The notes under the pieces are model-generated. The model did no database searches, had not been told where the DNA came from, and saw only the letters and a list, made by a program, of their open reading frames with translations. The position numbers were made by a program, and so were the translations under genes. Shown piece by piece: positions 45,383 through 54,311 of a stretch of 64,000 nt of DNA; position 1 is the first letter of the stretch, and every line of letters begins with the position of its first letter. The DNA comes from Roseiarcus sp963820795 (lineage in GTDB: Bacteria > Pseudomonadota > Alphaproteobacteria > Rhizobiales > Beijerinckiaceae). Location: assembly GCA_963820795.1 (NCBI GenBank), contig CAWGBJ010000008.1:124001-188000 (forward strand), in the 5' to 3' direction.

Positions 45383-46095
45383 AGGTCGTCTTTCGCTGCG
45401 ATCCGGCAATGCTGGATCGTTTGGCCCGACCGGCGCCCGCGCGGCACGCCTTGCCGGAGTGGCTGCGTACGATGCCGCGCACCGCTTTCTCCGATACCCA
45501 CCAGGCGGAGGTGCGCACGGTCAAGCAATGCCCGCCGTTCGTCGACGCGATGTCGCACGGTTTCGTCATACCGCTACCCTGCGACGTCCAAGTGACCGGC
45601 GGCGTGCTGTCATGGGATTGGGATTATCCGCCCCTTTCGATCGGGTCGCATCCGCGCTCGCCGCTCAGCTTTCATGCCCCGGCGCAAGCGACAGGAACGC
45701 CGTTTTTCAATCCTGACGTCGCGGTGGTGAAATTCAACAGTTTCTGGACGATTGAGCTCGAGCCCGGTTATTCGCTGTTCGCCACGCATCCGATCAATCG
45801 CGCCGACTTGCCGTTTCGGACGCTGACCGGGCTCGTCGATTCCGACAGATTCACGGATGTTGGCGTGCTGTTTCCGGCTCAATGGGTCGATCCCGAATTC
45901 GTGGGCGTGCTCCGGCGCGGAACGCCGGTGGCGCAATGTTTCCCGGTCGAGCGCGCCGGCCTGGACCTGGTGTTTGAAGCGTTCACCGATGAGGACGCTC
46001 GACGGTACGAAGCGACCGCGGAGACATTGCTCAGCCAGCCCGGCGTCTACCGCAAGAAATACCGCATGCGGCGCCTGCGCTCACCCGCCAAGTGA
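45379..46095 (+). CDS. conserved protein of unknown function coupled to glpK
   Basis: A 238-residue soluble protein, perhaps of the DUF6065 type. Coherent conserved-looking blocks are TVKQCPPFVDAMSHGFVIPL, LFATHPINRADLPFRTLTGL and GVLRRGTPVAQCFPVERAG. Similar CPPF.DA...G..IPLP / HP.NR.DLPF.T..G..D proteins occur in phages and bacteria without known function. GTG 45379 overlaps the glpK stop as GTGA, so its synthesis depends on glpK translation. Its 3' end overlaps the convergent TPR gene by 15 bases. Confidence 0.7.
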   Translation: MKVVFRCDPAMLDRLARPAPARHALPEWLRTMPRTAFSDTHQAEVRTVKQCPPFVDAMSHGFVIPLPCDVQVTGGVLSWDWDYPPLSIGSHPRSPLSFHAPAQATGTPFFNPDVAVVKFNSFWTIELEPGYSLFATHPINRADLPFRTLTGLVDSDRFTDVGVLFPAQWVDPEFVGVLRRGTPVAQCFPVERAGLDLVFEAFTDEDARRYEATAETLLSQPGVYRKKYRMRRLRSPAK

Positions 46096-47093
46096 ACGGC
46101 GCAGCTTGGCGAGGTCCAGCCATAGCTGCCCTTTGCTTGTCGAGGGAAGGGCCTGGGCGATCCGGCCGAACGAGTCGGCCCTGGCGCTCATCGCCTTGCG
46201 ATAGCAATCCATTGCCGCGTCAAGTTCGCCCGCGCCCTGAAGCGCCACGCCGAGATTGACCTGAGCCTCAGGCAGCGTGGGCCGCAGCGCGACGCATCGG
46301 CGATATGCGGCGATCGCGCCGGCGCTGTCGTGCAGATCGTCGTAGACGAGGCCAAGCACGAAATGGATCTGGTAGTCTTCCGGATGCAGCCCGGCAATTC
46401 GCTCGAGCAGCGCCAGCGCTTCGCGATATTCGCCAAGTCGTCGAAGGCCTTGGGCCAGAGGCAATATCACATTGGCGCTTTCCGGGGCGGACCGCGCAGA
46501 GCGATGACAGCCTCCTGGACGCGACCTAACGCCATCAAGGCGGAACCTTGTTCGATGGCGTGCGCGGCCACGCCCGAGGCAAGAAAGGCGCGCCCGAACG
46601 CCAAGGCGGCGGCCTCCAACTGATTGGCCTTGCGAAGCGCTGCGCCGATTTGACTCCAACCCTGCGAGTCGTGCGGAAACTTCCTCATCACGCGCGCGAG
46701 GCTCTCCTGGGCCGCAGGGTCGCCGCATTCGAGTTGGGTCACACAGAGGAGAAAGGCAGGCTCCGGTCGAGCGGGCGCCGCCTCATTGGCCCGCCTGAAC
46801 CAGTCTCGCGCCCGCTCAATATCTCCGAGAGCGCGCGCTGCTCGGCCGGCTATCAACATTGCGGGCGCATGGCCAGGACGTAGACCCAGAGACGAACAAG
46901 ACCACCGCTCGGCCTCGGAATAGCGTGCACGCTGCAACGCGATGCTCGCGGCCAGTTGGTGGGTCGCAGGATCGGTCGGCCTCGTCCGGAGAAGTTCCTC
47001 GCTCATTCTCTCCGCAATGTCGACGCGGCCCTCGCCCAACTCTTTCAGTGCGGCAGCCAAGCTGTCGCGCAGACTGTGTTCAGGTGGTTCCAT
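46081..47093 (-). pseudogene. tetratricopeptide repeat protein, one frameshift
   Basis: About 337 residues of TPR helices read from ATG 47093: ALKELGEGRVDIAERMSEEL, then ATHQLAASIALQRARYSEAE and more repeats to VQEAVIALR. A one-base shift near 46490 moves the frame, and repeats resume with SAPESANVILPLAQGLRRLG, then AIAAYRRCVALRPTLPEAQV and LGVALQGAGELDAAMDCYRK. The corrected protein has about seven TPR units and no signal peptide. Because only one base disrupts it, a sequencing or assembly indel is possible. Confidence 0.75.
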
Positions 47094-47298
47094 TCTACTC
47101 CGTCACCTCGGCGTCAAATCCGCCGAGCAAGCTGATCAGGTCGACATGATCGGCCACCGGGCGAAATTTGACATATCGATGCCGGCCCATCACCGATACC
47201 AAGCCCGTGGCCGAGCGAGGCGCTTTCGAACGCATCCGGCGCATACGCTGGGCTCGTCGGCGCGCCGGCGAACCGTCTCGCCGCGGCGCTCCGCGGCC

Positions 47299-47814
47299 CT
47301 ACTCGGCCGCGACCCGCTTGGGCAGAACCCAGTCGGGGCGGACAAAGTGGCAGGTGTAGCCGTTCGGATAGCGCTCGAGATAATCCTGATGCTCGGGCTC
47401 CGCTTCCCAGAACGGCCCCGCCGGCGCCACCTCTGTCGTCGCCTTGCCCGGCCACAGGCCCGAGGCGTCGACATCGGCGATGGTGTCGAGAGCCACGCGC
47501 TTCTGCTCGTCGCTGGTATAGAAAATCGCCGAGCGGTAGCTGGCGCCACGGTCGTTGCCTTGGCGGTTCAGCGTCGACGGATCGTGGATCTGGAAGAAGA
47601 ACTCAAGCAGCTTGCGATAGCTGATTTTCGCCGGGTCGAAGACGATCTCGATCGCCTCGGCGTGATTGCCGTGGTTGCGGTAGGTGGCGTTGGGGACCTC
47701 GCCGCCGGTGTAGCCGACGCGCGTCGAGATGACGCCTGGATAGCGCCGGATCAGGTCCTGCATGCCCCAGAAGCAGCCGCCGGCAAGCACTGCACGTTCT
47801 GTTGAATTGGCCAT
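47299..47814 (-). CDS. msrA: peptide-methionine (S)-S-oxide reductase
   Basis: A 171-residue MsrA that repairs oxidised methionine using thioredoxin. The catalytic motif GGCFWGMQDLIRRYPGV is at about 12-28 with the nucleophilic Cys. YTGG, the FFFQIHDPSTLNRQGNDRG substrate region and YRSAIFYTSDEQ are all present. No fused MsrB domain exists. It is encoded alone on the minus strand. Confidence 0.95.
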   Translation of the reverse strand: MANSTERAVLAGGCFWGMQDLIRRYPGVISTRVGYTGGEVPNATYRNHGNHAEAIEIVFDPAKISYRKLLEFFFQIHDPSTLNRQGNDRGASYRSAIFYTSDEQKRVALDTIADVDASGLWPGKATTEVAPAGPFWEAEPEHQDYLERYPNGYTCHFVRPDWVLPKRVAAE

Positions 47815-48136
47815 GGTGACATCCGTTTCGTTTGCAGCCCGAGGAGGAGGCGGGGACTCTTCGTGAGCGATCTGGCGTTCGTTACGACGCCTTTCAAGGC
47901 GGCCGCCGCTTCCTCCGGCCGCAATCCCGCAATGAATTTTTCATCAAACTCCGGCCTCCCAAAGCCGCTCCGCCACGGCCGAGCTCGACCGACCCGATCT
48001 CGACTCAGCCCGCCAGATCCGGCGTCCTCCCCATTGCGGTAGGGCGCGACCAAAGCGCCTTCCACCAAATTGCGGGATCCTATACACTCGGACAGGCCGG
48101 GATATCCGTCCGGTAGGCCTCAAGAGGGGGGGAAGC
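47815..48136. other. intergenic region between msrA and the MAPEG gene
   Basis: 322 bases between divergent genes. GGAGGCGGGG near 47847 and AAGAGGGGGGGAAGC just before ATG 48137 are purine-rich; the latter is the ribosome binding site of the MAPEG gene. No other feature is clear. Confidence 0.35.
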
Positions 48137-48529
48137 ATGACCACCGATCTCCAGTATCTCGCCTATACGGCGCTCCTGACCGCGTCGCTCTGGATCCCAT
48201 ACATCGTGTGCCAGTCGATGACCAACGGACTGCTCAGCCCGCAGAATTATCTCGATCCGAAGCCTCGCGCCGTTCCGCTTTGGGGGCAGCGCGCCAATCG
48301 CGCCCATATCAACGCTGTCGAAGCGTTCGCGCCGTTCGCCGCCCTCGTTCTCATCGCGCAAGTCGCCGGCAAGGCGGATGGAACGACAGCCTTCTGCGCG
48401 GTCGCCTTCTTCTGGCTGCGCCTCATTCATGCGGTCGTCTACTGGATTGGCCTCCCCTATATCCGCACGCTCGTCTTCACGCTCGGATGGATCGCCGTCG
48501 TCGTCCTGTTCTTCCAGGTCGTGCGGTAG
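48137..48529 (+). CDS. MAPEG-family membrane protein
   Basis: A 130-residue integral membrane protein with four hydrophobic helices, a member of the MAPEG (eicosanoid and glutathione metabolism) family. The family segment RANRAHINAVEAFAPFAALV (about 55-74) follows the first loop. VVYWIGLPYIRTLVFTLGW contains the second conserved Arg. Bacterial members are of unknown or glutathione-transferase-like function. Confidence 0.88.
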   Translation: MTTDLQYLAYTALLTASLWIPYIVCQSMTNGLLSPQNYLDPKPRAVPLWGQRANRAHINAVEAFAPFAALVLIAQVAGKADGTTAFCAVAFFWLRLIHAVVYWIGLPYIRTLVFTLGWIAVVVLFFQVVR

Positions 48530-48609
48530 CGGCGGTCGCTCACCCTCGCCATTGACGTTGCGCCTCCTCGGCCCCACCTCGGGGGGCGATCGATTGGGGA
48601 GGGGCGCAC

Positions 48610-49647
48610 ATGAGCCTGGTTCTTGTCACCGGCGGTTCCGGCTTCATCGGCGGCCACTGCATTCTGCAAGCGCTCGCCGCTGGCCATCAGGTTCGCACCA
48701 CCGTCCGCAGCCTCGCGCGCGAGCCGGAAGTCCGCGCGCTTCTGAACAAGGCGGGCGCCGACGCGGATGACCGGCTCGGCTTCGCCGCCGCCGATCTCGA
48801 GCGCGACGCGGGCTGGCCGGAGGCGGTCGCCGGCTGCGACTTCGTGCTGCATGTCGCTTCGCCCTTCCCGCTCGGCGTCCCCAAGGACGAGAACGAGCTC
48901 ATCGTGCCCGCCAGGGACGGCGCGCTGCGCGTGCTCAAGGCGGCGAAAACGGCGGGTGTGCGGCGCGTCGTGCTGACCTCGTCCTTTGCGGCGATCGGCT
49001 ATGGCCATCCGCCCCAAGCGGCGCCGTATGACGAGACGACCTGGACCGACGTCGACGGCCCTGGCGTCGGCGCCTACGCCAAGTCGAAGACGCTGGCCGA
49101 GCGGGCGGCCTGGGATTTTGTCGCGAAGGAAGGCGGGCCCGAGCTCACCGTGGTCAATCCGGTCGCCGTGTTCGGCCCGGTATTGGGGCCCGACACGTCG
49201 ACCTCGATCACGATCATCAAGCGCATGATCGACGGCGCGATGCCCGGCCTGCCGCGGTTGCGGTTCGGGGTGGTGGACGTTCGCGACGTCGCCGATCTGC
49301 ATCTGCGCGCCATGACCGCGCCCGAGGCCAAGGGGGAGAGGTTTCTCGCGGTCGCCGGGGATTTCATGAGCTTGCGTGAAATGGCGCTGACCCTGAAGGC
49401 GCGCTTGGGCCAGGCGGCGAGCCGGGTTCCGACCCGCGAACTGCCCGATTGGCTCGTGCGTCTTGCGGCCCTCGCCGACGCTTCGCTCCGGCAGGTTGTC
49501 GGCGAACTCGGCGTCGCCAAGAACGCCACCGGCGCCAAGGCGCGCCGGCTGCTCGGCTGGTCCCCGCACTCGCGCGAGGACGCGCTGGTCGCCACTGCCG
49601 AAAGCCTCGTCCGGCTCGGGCTGGTCAAGGAGCGCCGCGCCGCCTGA
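48610..49647 (+). CDS. NAD-dependent epimerase/dehydratase (dihydroflavonol reductase-like)
   Basis: A 345-residue extended SDR. The Rossmann motif is VTGGSGFIGGH (about 6-16), the catalytic residues lie in SSFAAIGYG and GAYAKSKTLAE (YxxxK), and VVNPVAVFGPVLGPD matches the substrate-side block of dihydroflavonol-4-reductase and cinnamoyl-CoA reductase relatives. Bacterial members reduce small aldehydes or ketones. GGGGAGGGGC lies just before ATG 48610. Confidence 0.88.
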   Translation: MSLVLVTGGSGFIGGHCILQALAAGHQVRTTVRSLAREPEVRALLNKAGADADDRLGFAAADLERDAGWPEAVAGCDFVLHVASPFPLGVPKDENELIVPARDGALRVLKAAKTAGVRRVVLTSSFAAIGYGHPPQAAPYDETTWTDVDGPGVGAYAKSKTLAERAAWDFVAKEGGPELTVVNPVAVFGPVLGPDTSTSITIIKRMIDGAMPGLPRLRFGVVDVRDVADLHLRAMTAPEAKGERFLAVAGDFMSLREMALTLKARLGQAASRVPTRELPDWLVRLAALADASLRQVVGELGVAKNATGAKARRLLGWSPHSREDALVATAESLVRLGLVKERRAA

Positions 49648-49999
49648 GCGAGATTGCGCTCCGCCCAGCTGACGGGACCGTCATCGCCGCCCATCGCGAC
49701 CCCCGGCGCGGCGAAGGGGGGCCGTAACGATCCAGAGCCCTGCATCCCCAAATCGGGCCCCGACCGAAGGGCAGAGCGCGTTAACAAAGTTTAGAGCTGG
49801 TTTCGACCCAGTAAAATCGTTTTCCGTCACCCGCGGGCTTGACCCGCGGGTCCATGGATCGCCGGGTCAAGCCCGGCGACGACGCATATGGATGGGTCAA
49901 CCTGGTCGGAACCCGCGCTAGCCGGCCCGGCCATCGGGGCGCCACTCCAGTGTGTGAAAACTCCAGGTGACGGGCGGGCTTCGAAACTGGAGCAAATCG
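49648..49999. other. intergenic region with palindromes
   Basis: 352 bases without a gene. It includes the palindrome pair at 49829-49877 and, close to its end, GGAG 7-10 bases before ATG 50000. Confidence 0.4.
49829..49877. repeat. tandem extragenic palindromes
   Basis: Two hairpins stand side by side. ACCCGCGGG / CCCGCGGGT lies at 49829-49851 with loop CTTGA. GCCGGG / CCCGGC lies at 49861-49877 with loop TCAAG. The GGGTCAAGCCCG core is a common alphaproteobacterial intergenic palindrome. It may serve as a transcript end for the upstream reductase gene. Confidence 0.6.
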
Positions 50000-50278
50000 A
50001 TGCGCAAAGTCCTCGCAGCCGTGGCGGCCGTCGCCGCTCTCGGCGCAACCTCGGCCCTGGCGGCCAGCATGACAAACTCGAAAATGATGAACAAAACGAC
50101 TGGGACCATCCAGTCGATCGATCGCTCGACCGACCAGATCACGCTCCACGACGGCTCGACCTACACCGTCGTCAGGGACGTGAGCCTGGCTGGACTGAAG
50201 ACGGGTGAAAAGGTCAGCATAACCTACAGCCAGTCAGGCAAGACCATGAACGCGACCCAGGTCAAGCCGGCCCCCTGA
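50000..50278 (+). CDS. small secreted DUF1344 protein
   Basis: A 92-residue protein with a signal peptide, MRKVLAAVAAVAALGATSAL, cleaved near ALAAS. The mature part is a short OB-like domain: TTGTIQSIDRSTDQITLHDG, then YTVVRDVSLAGLKTGEKVSI. DUF1344 proteins are common in Rhizobiales, located in the periplasm, and of unknown role. ATG 50000 is chosen over the longer upstream frame because it begins the signal peptide and follows GGAG. Confidence 0.82.
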   Translation: MRKVLAAVAAVAALGATSALAASMTNSKMMNKTTGTIQSIDRSTDQITLHDGSTYTVVRDVSLAGLKTGEKVSITYSQSGKTMNATQVKPAP

Positions 50279-50419
50279 TGCATCGCTGCAACGACCCGGC
50301 GTCCGACGGCTCAAGTTGAAGACAAGGGCGGCAATTCGAGTTCGCCCGCTTTCCGCGTCCTCAACGAGGCCCTACTGTGGCCGCCGGTCCGCCCGTGACG
50401 GGTCGGCAGGCTTTGGACG

Positions 50420-51451
50420 GTGGACGTGGGCGGACGACGCGTCGTTTCGGCAGCTTTTTGTCTTCTGATATCGTTGCTGGTCGTCGCGCCCTTGAGCGCA
50501 TGGTCGGCGCTGGCGCTTTGGTTCCGGCTGCCTGCGCCGGAAGAAACCAGAGCCGTCGCCGCGGCTGTTGCGGTTGCGACCGGCCTCCTGACGGCCGTCG
50601 CCTTGTTCACCCCGCGGCGCTGGATCGCCCTCGGCGGGTTTGCGCTCGCTTTCGCCGGCCTCGTGCTCTGGTGGAGCACGATCCGGCCGCCGGCCGATGG
50701 CGACTGGGCCCCGGACGTGGCGCGGCAGACGACCGGGACGCTCGACGGCGACATCCTGACGCTGTCGGACGTGCGCGACTTCGACTGGCGGAGCGACAGC
50801 GATTTTTCCGAGCGATGGGACCGCCGCTCCTACAACCTCGCCAAGCTGAAGACGCTCGATCTCTACCTTGCTTACTGGGCGGGGCCTGAGATGGCCCATC
50901 TGATCATGAGCTTCGGTTTCGAAGGCGGCGAGAAGCTCGCCTGGTCGGTCGAAATCAGGCGGGAGAAGAACGGCGAGTTCTCGCCCGTGGCGGACGCGTT
51001 CAAGAGCAATACGCTGGTCTATCTCGCGACCACCGAGCGCGACTCCGTCCGTCTGCGCTCGAACGTGCGCGGCGAGGATGTGCGGCTCTACCGGCTGCGC
51101 GCGTCGCCCGAGGCTGTGCGCACGGTGCTGCTCCAATATGTCGCGGAAGCGAACGCCCTGGCGGCCGAGCCCCAATTCTACAATTCGCTCACCACCAATT
51201 GCACGACGGCCGTCGTCAAGCTGATCCGCGCCGCCGGTGGAACCCTGCCGTTCGACTGGCGGCTTATCGTCAACGGCTTTTTGCCGGGCTATCTCTATGA
51301 CCGCGGCGCCGTCGTCACCACGATCCCGTTGAGCGAGCTGATGGCGCTTGCGCGCATCGATGAGCGCGCGAGAGCAGCCGATCAGTCGCCGGAGTTCTCG
51401 CGGCTCATCCGTGTCGGCGTCCCTTCGCCGATTGATCCGATGGCTAAGTGA
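50420..51451 (+). CDS. DUF4105 membrane protein
   Basis: A 343-residue protein with three N-terminal membrane helices (within about 8-85) and a large periplasmic DUF4105 domain. The domain contains SYNLAKLKTLDLYLAYWAGP, then MAHLIMSFGFEGG, and the conserved NCTTAVVKLIRAAG (about 254-267). This Cys and surrounding residues resemble a NlpC/P60-like hydrolase site, and enzymatic activity has been suggested for the family. Start is GTG 50420. Confidence 0.85.
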   Translation: MDVGGRRVVSAAFCLLISLLVVAPLSAWSALALWFRLPAPEETRAVAAAVAVATGLLTAVALFTPRRWIALGGFALAFAGLVLWWSTIRPPADGDWAPDVARQTTGTLDGDILTLSDVRDFDWRSDSDFSERWDRRSYNLAKLKTLDLYLAYWAGPEMAHLIMSFGFEGGEKLAWSVEIRREKNGEFSPVADAFKSNTLVYLATTERDSVRLRSNVRGEDVRLYRLRASPEAVRTVLLQYVAEANALAAEPQFYNSLTTNCTTAVVKLIRAAGGTLPFDWRLIVNGFLPGYLYDRGAVVTTIPLSELMALARIDERARAADQSPEFSRLIRVGVPSPIDPMAK

Positions 51452-52663
51452 GCAAATCTCTGCACGCTGGAGTGACGCCTTCAACCTCGACGCGATTCCG
51501 CCTCCAACGGATCAAGCCGGCCGTTCGCCACAGAGATGCGAAGCACCCTAGTCTTGCCCGCATAGGCAAAAATCGGCGAGGCGAGGACCGTAGTTACATA
51601 TGTAAAATCACGCAGATATGGCGTTATCCTCACGCAAAACGTACGGCGGGACCGGCGCCCGGCGGCTTCGGTTAGATATTCTTGACGGTCGCCGCTCTCC
51701 AGCCGACCCATGAATTCGGTTTTCCGCTTTGCGCTCCCCTCCTGTTCATCGGCCTAACAGGCGGGATAGCCTCCCTGCTCCGTCTTTCCCTTCTGCACGA
51801 GCAAATCCGCTCAACCAGATGAAAGACAGGGGATTTGTGCAATCGCTCGAGAGCGGCGGGAAGCGATTTGCCCTGTTGGCCGGGAGTAACAGGCGGAAAT
51901 CTCGTTTCCGCGAACGCGCGTCGCTTGTGGTGAAAGTTCAGTCGAACCGCGCCTTCATCGGTCCATTCGTTGGAGTCGCTGAAGAAATCTGCCATGAAAA
52001 TAGCTCTGAGGAATTGGCGTCGTGCGGCCGGCCCGTGATTTTCATCCATAATGGCGCGCCCGCGGGCGCTGGTTGGCTGCTTAGGCCAGTCAGCGTCCGG
52101 TCCAATCGGGCCTGCCCAAAATGGCGGTGTACGCGTCACAACCTCGAAACCGCTCGACCGGCCGCGCAAACACATATCCGACGCCGCGCTCCGTCTGATG
52201 ATTTGCGGCGCACTCGGGTCCTGTTCCAGCTTACGGCGAAGGGGAGAATCTGGACGTCGATTCTGCGATCGAAGACGTCCTCGTGGACCCGCGTCGCCTG
52301 CAGAAGGTGCTCACGGCTTAGTAGACAAGCAAACGCGCACCTCGGCGCCGGCGCCGGTCGAGGCATCGCAAAGACGGAGGGCGCGGGCGAGCTCAGCAAC
52401 AAAATCGCTCTGATCACTGGTGGAAAATGCGGCCTTCATCGTCCGGCGGCGGGGAACCTCAGCTTATCAACGATATCCTGAGTTGTTGGCAAACGTTTCG
52501 GAACGGCAGGTTTCGGTCCCAACTCCCACCTGCGATCAAGCGGGCCATCTTGCCGCCATTGCCTTCGACGGCCGGCAAAGCTATCGTCCCGGCTCCTTCG
52601 CCAGCCGCCGTCCGAAACGGATAGGGGCCGGCTTACGCATTTTCAGCGCTTCCGAAGGCCTCA
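51452..52663. other. 1.2-kb gene-poor stretch
   Basis: No intact gene is recognised. Both strands carry frames of 160-250 codons with low-complexity Arg/Ser-rich translations, typical of non-coding GC-rich DNA. Short traces look coding: LSNKIALITGG near 52393, like an SDR start, and ENLDVDSAIEDVLVDPRRLQ near 52245. A palindrome TTACATATGTAA lies at 51594-51605. The stretch looks like remnants of several lost genes. Confidence 0.45.
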
Positions 52664-53593
52664 ATGACCGATCTTGCCGTTCCGCGGGCCGGATTTGTGC
52701 GGTCCGCCTGGACCAATCCGGTGCTGCTGCTCGTTCTGACGACCCTGATCTGGGCCGGCCATTCGATTGTCGGCCGGCTCGCCGTCGGCCAGATCGGGCC
52801 GATGACGCTGACCTGCCTGCGCTGGGCTCTGGCGCTCGTCCCCATCCTGATCGCCGCGCGCCCGGCGCTGAGGCAGGACTGGCCGGTCTTGCGGGCGAAC
52901 TGGCGCTACGTCGCGGCGATGGGCGCGCTCGGCTACACCGCCTTCAACGCGCTCTTCTATCTCGCCGCGCACCGCACGAGCGCCCTCAACATGTCGATCC
53001 TCCAGGGGGCGATCCCGGCGCTCGTGCTTCTCGGGGCGCGCGCCTTCCTCGGCGTGCCCTTCACCGGGCTGCAGGCGCTCGGCGCCGGCGTCACCATGCT
53101 CGGGGTCGTCGCCATCGCCGCTCAGGGCGATCTGGCCAGGCTGGCGGCGCTCGCCTTCAACAGCGGCGACGTCATGATGCTGGCCGCCGTCGTCCTCTAT
53201 GCCGGCTACACCATCGGCTTGCGCCAACGACCGCGGCTGTCCGGCCTCACTCTGCTCGCCGGCATGGCGGCCGCCGCCTTTCTCACCTCGCTGCCGCTGA
53301 TGCTGTGGGAGATCGCGTCTGGCGGATTCATCTGGCCGACCGCCGCCGGCCTGGCGACGCTCGTCTATGTGGCGCTCGGCCCGGCCTTCTCGTCGCAATT
53401 GTTTTATATGCGGGCGGTTGAACTGATCGGCCCGGGCCGGGCCGGCGTGTTCGTCAATCTCGTGCCGGTGTTCGGGGCGATTATGGCGGTCGCGCTGCTC
53501 GGCGAGCCGTTCGCGGCCTATCACGTCGTCGCGCTCCTGCTCGTCGTCGGCGGCATCGCCATCGCCCAGCGCGGCGCGGGACAGACGCGCTAG
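52664..53593 (+). CDS. EamA-family (DMT) transporter
   Basis: A 309-residue inner-membrane protein with ten predicted helices in two EamA repeats. The first begins LLLVLTTLIWAGHSIVGRLA and the second NSGDVMMLAAVVLYAGYTIG. Features of the family are the Pro-Gly-rich ends of repeats, for example ELIGPGRAGVFVNLVPVFGA and AVALLGEPFAAYH. DMT exporters move amino acids, nucleobases or other metabolites; the substrate cannot be told. Confidence 0.88.
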   Translation: MTDLAVPRAGFVRSAWTNPVLLLVLTTLIWAGHSIVGRLAVGQIGPMTLTCLRWALALVPILIAARPALRQDWPVLRANWRYVAAMGALGYTAFNALFYLAAHRTSALNMSILQGAIPALVLLGARAFLGVPFTGLQALGAGVTMLGVVAIAAQGDLARLAALAFNSGDVMMLAAVVLYAGYTIGLRQRPRLSGLTLLAGMAAAAFLTSLPLMLWEIASGGFIWPTAAGLATLVYVALGPAFSSQLFYMRAVELIGPGRAGVFVNLVPVFGAIMAVALLGEPFAAYHVVALLLVVGGIAIAQRGAGQTR

Positions 53594-53616
53594 AGTTTAA
53601 CCAGGGAGAGACCGAA

Positions 53617-54285
53617 ATGGGCCATTGGATTGAACTGAAGCCCGAAGGCGCCGATCCGATCCGCGCCTGGCGCGCTGATCCGGCCGGGAAACCGCGCGGC
53701 GGGATCGTCGTCATCCAGGAGATTTTCGGCGTCAATTCGCATATCCGCGCCGTCACCGACCGCTTCGCCGCCGAGGGCTATCTCGCCGTCGCTCCGGCGA
53801 TCTTCGAGCATGTCGAGAAAGGGTTCGACGTCGGCTACGACCCGAACTCGCGGGCGAAGGGCATGGCGATCGCCGGCAAGATGGACCGCGATCAGGCGCA
53901 GCGCGACATCGCCGCGGCGATCGAGATCGCCAAGGAAGGCGGCAAGGTCGGGATCGTCGGCTTTTGCCTCGGCGGCACGCTCGCCTGGGTGGCGGCCGCC
54001 ACCCAGCCGGGCCTGAGCGCCGCGGTCTGCTACTACGGCGGCGGCATCCTCGGCCTCAAGGACCTGAAGCCGCGCGTGCCGACCCTCATGCACTTCGGCG
54101 AGAAGGATCAGCATATCCCGGTCGCCGGGGTGAAGGAGTTCGCCGCGTCCCGTCCGGACATTCTCGTCCACATCTATCCCGCCGATCACGGCTTCAACTG
54201 CGATCAGCGCGAAAGCTACGACGCTCCGAGCGCCAAGCTCGCCTGGACCCGGACGATCGAGTTCTTGCGCCAGCATCTGGGGTAA
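53617..54285 (+). CDS. dienelactone hydrolase family protein
   Basis: A 222-residue alpha/beta hydrolase. The catalytic triad of dienelactone hydrolases is recognisable: Cys in VGFCLGGTLAW (about 114-124), Asp in HFGEKDQHIPV and His in YPADHGFNC. The early Glu in VVIQEIFGVNSHIRAV, which in the archetype shields the Cys, is also present. Such enzymes open lactones in chloroaromatic degradation or act on related esters. ATG 53617 follows GGGAGAG and lies 23 bases after the transporter gene, so they may form an operon. Confidence 0.88.
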   Translation: MGHWIELKPEGADPIRAWRADPAGKPRGGIVVIQEIFGVNSHIRAVTDRFAAEGYLAVAPAIFEHVEKGFDVGYDPNSRAKGMAIAGKMDRDQAQRDIAAAIEIAKEGGKVGIVGFCLGGTLAWVAAATQPGLSAAVCYYGGGILGLKDLKPRVPTLMHFGEKDQHIPVAGVKEFAASRPDILVHIYPADHGFNCDQRESYDAPSAKLAWTRTIEFLRQHLG

Positions 54286-54311
54286 GCGGCGGCTCCCGCC
54301 CGAGGCCGAGG

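Noticed and set aside
52664..53593. Second, shifted reading frame of 333 codons from 52420
   Set aside because: It is an overlapping alternative frame with low-complexity Arg/Ala/Pro-rich sequence; the EamA transporter explains the region.
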